Assembly (NCBI GenBank): GCA_030248225.1
Contig: JASANE010012844.1
Location: 1-64,000 of the forward strand
DNA from: Trileptium ribeirensis
Taxonomy: Eukaryota > Nematoda > Enoplea > Enoplida > Thoracostomopsidae
DNA: 64,000 bases
Direction: 5' to 3'
Position 1 is the stretch's first letter, and the number at the start of each line of letters is the position of its first letter. Shown one piece after another: positions 54,101-60,100 of the stretch. The position numbers and the translations under genes were made by a program. The notes under the pieces are model-generated. The model was not told the DNA's origin, made no database searches, and saw nothing but the letters and a program-made list of their open reading frames with translations.

Positions 54101-57100
54101 CGGTGATTAGCGACTGGCAAACTAAGCGTTTGGTGATCATTTGCTATGCAAGAGAACATAATTTTGGTATTTTGGGCAACCTAGCTAATATGTAAAATAA
54201 CAAATTATGGGGCGAATAATGATTGGTTCCAAAACTTCAACTAATTCTGAAATGAATCTTTGAGGTTCGAAGTGGGGAATTTTTATTTTGCGATAGAACA
54301 ACTATAGTATCACGCTTTTCTGTCTTAAAAGATATCACAGTACATGTAAGGTTTGCTAACTGCGCGTTCTCAAAAAGTGTTACGAAATGTGTTAGCAAAA
54401 CGGGAAAATGCAGAGCACTTGTTGCCACATTGTGAGTAGCGAAACATACACGTGACAAAACACGAAATATGTGAATTATTGTAACTAAAATAATCTAGAC
54501 CATTTAGTTATCATACACTGTGTTTGAATGTTTGGACATAGAATCGGTTCATTGCATGCTTGCTTTGATCTCTAATAGAATTCCATACATTGTTTCAAAA
54601 CAGGAAAATACATGGTGCAGCTTAAGTTTATTGATGCCCCATTGCGTAAAATATAGCTATAGAGATTACACCTATCGGATAGAATTGAAGCGATTCAATG
54701 TGCTAGATACTTATACACAAGTCCACCTGATAAAATTTATAACACAAAACACAGACGTAATTTAACGATACGGCCTGGTTACTCAAAATACCTGTATACC
54801 TGTAGGTTAATCAATGCGACCAAAAGCTTACATACTCCGTAACCTCGGGAGCACCTATTTTCAACGTACCTCCAAAACCTTGATCCTTGTTAAAAAAATC
54901 CAGTAGCCCGATATTTTCCATGTTCCTGCTCGGATCTGTATGAAGTAAAAACGAATATTTAACGGTTTATCAATATAAATTTTATATAAATTGATGCAAC
55001 AGTGGAGTAGTATGTGTTCACAGCGCTAGGCAAAGACACGTTGGTTTCCAACAATATATTGGGCATATTGGTTTTCTTGAACAGTGTTGTATAAATATAC
55101 CCCAGCATAATGACTTACACACATAAATTTAGATGACATTTCTGTTAAACGCGTGCCAAACATCACGATATTATTGACAGTTTTTAATGCACTGCTTATC
55201 ATGGAAAGGACTAATTGAAACGAAATGAGCATTGTGGGCTTATTTTCTTCAAATAGCGCATAATTTTAAAAATATGCTCTTTTTGTTTCTCTGTTTCGAG
55301 CATAGTTCTTTGCTAAAGTTCTGATTTTCGAAATTTTTTATTCGGCGTGTGGTAAAATTTTAATTGTGTGCATTAGTGTGTTAATCGCCCTGTCTTCAAC
55401 ATAAATCAAACACTGTACTTGCCTACAAATATAATACCGCGCTTATGACATCTCTCTACCAACTATATAAAACCGGTAAAACCGTTTCAAATTCTCATGA
55501 AACACAAATTTGAACCTATGAATTTCCTCGAATAGCGAACCCTCAGTACTGTAAACTGCAATATCAGATGCATCGCTTTATGGCACATAAATTATTGCAT
55601 ATATTCGTATCTACTAGAACTTGCGACATCTATATTTTAGTCAGCAAGACAAAGTTATGGGTTGATTAACAATACTTACGTAGTTTATAGAAAATTGCAA
55701 TATAATTAAATAAGAAATGTAATACTTACATAAATCCACTTTACATCCGAAACCTGTCACGGTGCGATAACACTGGAAACCTTCAAGACATGGTTCCATA
55801 ACGCAAAAATCTAAAATCATTCCTGTGTTTCTATAGTGCATATTGATGAGTAACATTTAAGGATATATATTCATATGAGAGATCAAGATATTTCTGTACG
55901 TATTCATAATTCAATATGCTGTATTTGCAGCATATTATGCTTGATTTGGTGCTACATAATTTGTTACAAGTGTCTTCTCAACATTACAATAATTACTAAA
56001 GTAAACTGGATCAACTTTAGAACTGATTTTCTCTTCAACTTGAGAGATAAGAATTTTTGGCTATTCGAACCAATGCTTAAGAATATAATATATAATTAGT
56101 GCTCGATTTTAGCAATTTATGATGAGCGAGAAAAATAAGTTAAAAACAGAGCTAAAGTTACCATGCAGGCGCTGGCTAGTCTGACGATAGCACTGTCCTG
56201 ACAAGGCAAATCTTGTTCTATTGTTAAAAGCTAGAGGTTCCAGTGAGTACGCTTAGTATGACAAAAAATTAAATTGGCTGAAGATAATGCAGAACAATGT
56301 GCTAAATTGGGTTTGCGTTTTAACTGGTTCGTTAATCGTATGCTGTATCACAACGCAATCCAAATGACTAAGTCGCTGCAATATATTACTCATAAATGTA
56401 TTCAGTTCCACGCCTAGAACCTGCAGCTTGAAGCAGATTTTTTGGAATGGATTCCTTGTTATTATTCCAAATTCGTCGCTTATCAGAAATCCGAATCTTT
56501 CAGTTTTTGATAGCAAAAATGTCTATGGACACGCTCATTGCATTTCAGCAAAGTACAAACTGGGCTGGAGAAATTTCATGTAGGCTTTAAAATTTGGTTT
56601 GATATGAATAAAAAAGTTTGTGTATACAGTTCTCCAATTGTTAAAGGGTATTCGAGCAGGAACAGTGGGATAATCCCACCTTGAATCCTTAACTACGTCC
56701 CTGTGCATGGAACAATATTTAAAGACATGCTTAAGTTCAGAACGATATCGGTGTTTCAGGACGCAGTAAGGTTAATTTTATTCGTCTACTGTAAAACTAT
56801 ATTTACGCGTTGTTCACCCTGCAGCAAACATGTATGTAACTTTTCCATGCTCCAATAAATTTGTCTATTGTGCAGAGTTTAACAAACACGAGTGAGCGCC
56901 AAAAATAGAATCTTGATTATGCGATACAAAACAGCACGTGCAACCCATTGAATGGCCTGGTAGCTACTGTTGGGGCAATAAGCAACCTCCTGAAGTGAGC
57001 GAATAACATCGGATGCGCAAAACGACACTACACGATGAATTTATTTGACCCAGTACTTAAGAATTTAGTTTGAAATAAGAATTTAGGCTCTAGGCACAAC

Positions 57101-60100
57101 TGGGCTCCACTTTAGGCCTAGTGTGTAAGGATAAGCTAAAGTGGTCGGCTTCTAGAAGCACCTTTCCAAAACAACAAGCGTATTTATATCAACTTAAATA
57201 TAGTGCAATAGTTTGCCAACGGCAAGAACGTATGATCCTAGCTCGTGTCGGCTTTTAAAAGACACGAAAGAAGCTATATATAATTCCGTGGTTGGTTTGT
57301 ATCTTAAAAATTATTCCTAATTTTAAAAAAACCGCAAAACTTTATAGTTAGGATCGTAAGTGACGAGCCGAGCCTGGTTTTTGATTTTAGAAGAGAATAG
57401 CCGAGCCAAACCGGTTTCGCCTAGACCGGATCCGAGCCGAAATTTGACATCGACAGTGCGCCGGGCCAAGTTGGACATGGTTCGTTAAGAGCAGACCCTC
57501 GTCTGAGCTCGCAAATCTGGCTCTTTCTCTTATCTTTCTTATTTAGATCTTGTGGTGATGCAGTTAGTGCTCGCCCTCAAAGGACATAAAACTATAAATT
57601 TACCTCTAGTCCGAACTGCATTTTTCAACTGAAAATCTAAGAAGAAATCTCCGGTATCGAATTCTGAAATATACATAATATATTCACTACTTGGAATAAA
57701 AATAAATTACAATGTAAATATAGCTATAACACTATAATAAGCTATAAGTTGTTTTAAGCATTTATAATTACAAATGTGAAATCAAATTCGTAATAAGCCA
57801 GTGTTGGGAAACTGGCATTGTTGAAATCAGAGCCGGCGTTAGCACCCCCCTACCCCCCCTAGGGGGGGCCTCGCCCCTTGCAGGGGCCTCGCGCCTTACA
57901 GGGGCCTCATCTCATGGCCTCTGGGTGAAAAGTTGAAAAAGTTGGGAGCCGCAGCACAACCTCAAGCACCTTTCGCAAAGTAAATGTACACGATATACAA
58001 AGGTAACCTCAGAGTTTAGAAGCCTAATCGTGAGTATGATTTTAACCGTTCCATGGTTCAAAGTTAGTGTTTTTACTGGGCGCCTGTTTTACGGACATAC
58101 ACGAAAATTTATTTAGGTCAGCGTCTATGCAACTAATGTATAGCATTTGGTGTGAAATATAAACTTGAGAGGCCTTGAGGCCCCTGGTTATATTCCGGTG
58201 TTATCTACGTGATAAGTCTTGACGGTTAAAATAAATATTAGTATTAGTAATTTTGTTATAATTTAGGCATAATAATATTAAATTTTGATATATGAAATAT
58301 GTGTTCGTGAAATGAAATTATGGTATTCGAAAGTGGTGATTCAAAGCGCAAACGTACAAAGGAGCAGGCTATAAGGATGCCTTTAAAATATTGCAAAGAC
58401 TGTTTATAAAATTATGACCATGCATACTATCTTAATTTAAGGAACAGCTCTCAAATGTAAGGGTACACGGTCTTTGCAAATTTTTAGAGTATAAGGTAAG
58501 TGTATTGGAAAACGATTACATTAGTTAAGAAATTTGATAGGTGCCTCGCAGCCTGCTGGGGGGCCTCGCAGCCTGCTGCGGGGCCTCGCAGCCTGCTGGG
58601 GGGGGGGGGGCTCGCAGCCTGCTGGGGGGGGGGGCCTCGCAGCCTGCTGGTGGGGGGGCCTCGCAGCCTGCTGGTGGGGGGGCCTCGGACATCCTAGCGG
58701 CGGCCCTGGTTGAAATCAAACGCCAACCCACCAACGCCCGCCGATAGCTCAACAGCAGGTGACAGCCAATGGATGGCTGACTGCCAAGAAGCTTGACTTA
58801 TTACGTTACGAATCTAATTTTTTTCAGCATTTCTTTGGAAATTTGTTCGATTTGCACGTGAAGGTATTGTACGGCGTACAATGCATCGGCTAAAATGCCG
58901 AATCTTGCGCCCAGGTAAATCATAACAAGACTGTATCACAATTAGTGCTGCACGACGATCGGCTATGAGGCCTTTGTTAAACACTAACGCATATTTAATT
59001 TAATAATGAACATATATACTTAGTATATGACAAGACGGTACCAGGCGGTTCAAATATTTTGTATGTTGGCAATTGGCGATTATATTTATATATAAACAAA
59101 TTCTGGTAGTTTCGTTTAATTGACTTGGCTTACGATAGCAACATATAAATCACGGCCGGCGACCGACCGCCCATAACTAATGACCAACGACATTCGCGAC
59201 CGTTAAACGTAAAAATTAATGGCCGGTAGAACCAACTTAAGACAACCATCTTTTGAAGCTGTTTCATATATAAATCATAAGAAAATGATTTCTCGCATCC
59301 AGTTCAAAATAAAGTATGTGTCAACTTAATCAATGACCACGAATATTTTTAAAATTAATTCTCTTTATTATTAGATAACATACTATGATTCTTGACAACA
59401 TTTTATAGCCATTTAAGCAAAGGGTCTGATACAAACGTCAAAACGCAACATTAATATCAACTGAAGACAACACGAAGTGATGATACTTTTTATTAAGATT
59501 AGTACTTACTCGTCGATAAAAACGAAAGAAGATACAGGTAACTTACACATTAGACTTTATCCAGATATGCAAATGAAGATACCTCATCGCATAGGGAAAC
59601 AACCTGCACACATAATATGACATTACTTTGAGTACAATGTGCAACTTATGGGCCAGACACATGTATAATTATGTTCACGCGGCGAGCTTTACACAACAGA
59701 TAGACCATAAAGAACTTTATGGCAGCTCAATTATAGACCACTGTAATCATAGCACAATTATAGGCAACTGTAGTAGGAAATATAAACATAGTGCCCATGC
59801 TCTTTGAAGATTTACTGCTGGAGATAAAGTATCATCCTGACTTATGTAAATATATGTTCGAAAGGAAAACATTACACAACACATAGACGATAAAGAACCT
59901 CATCGTAATGCGATTATGGGTCACACTAGTAGGAGACATAAAAATACTGCCCATGCACTATGCTGATATACCATTAATGATAAAGCAATTGCTGAAAACA
60001 GAAAGCCTTTTTCAGAGGCGCAGCACGCTAGTCAGAAGTGAGGACGGTCGCCAAATATGAAGGGGCGGGACGGTAAAATTGAGGGGTAGCCTTGCGGGGA

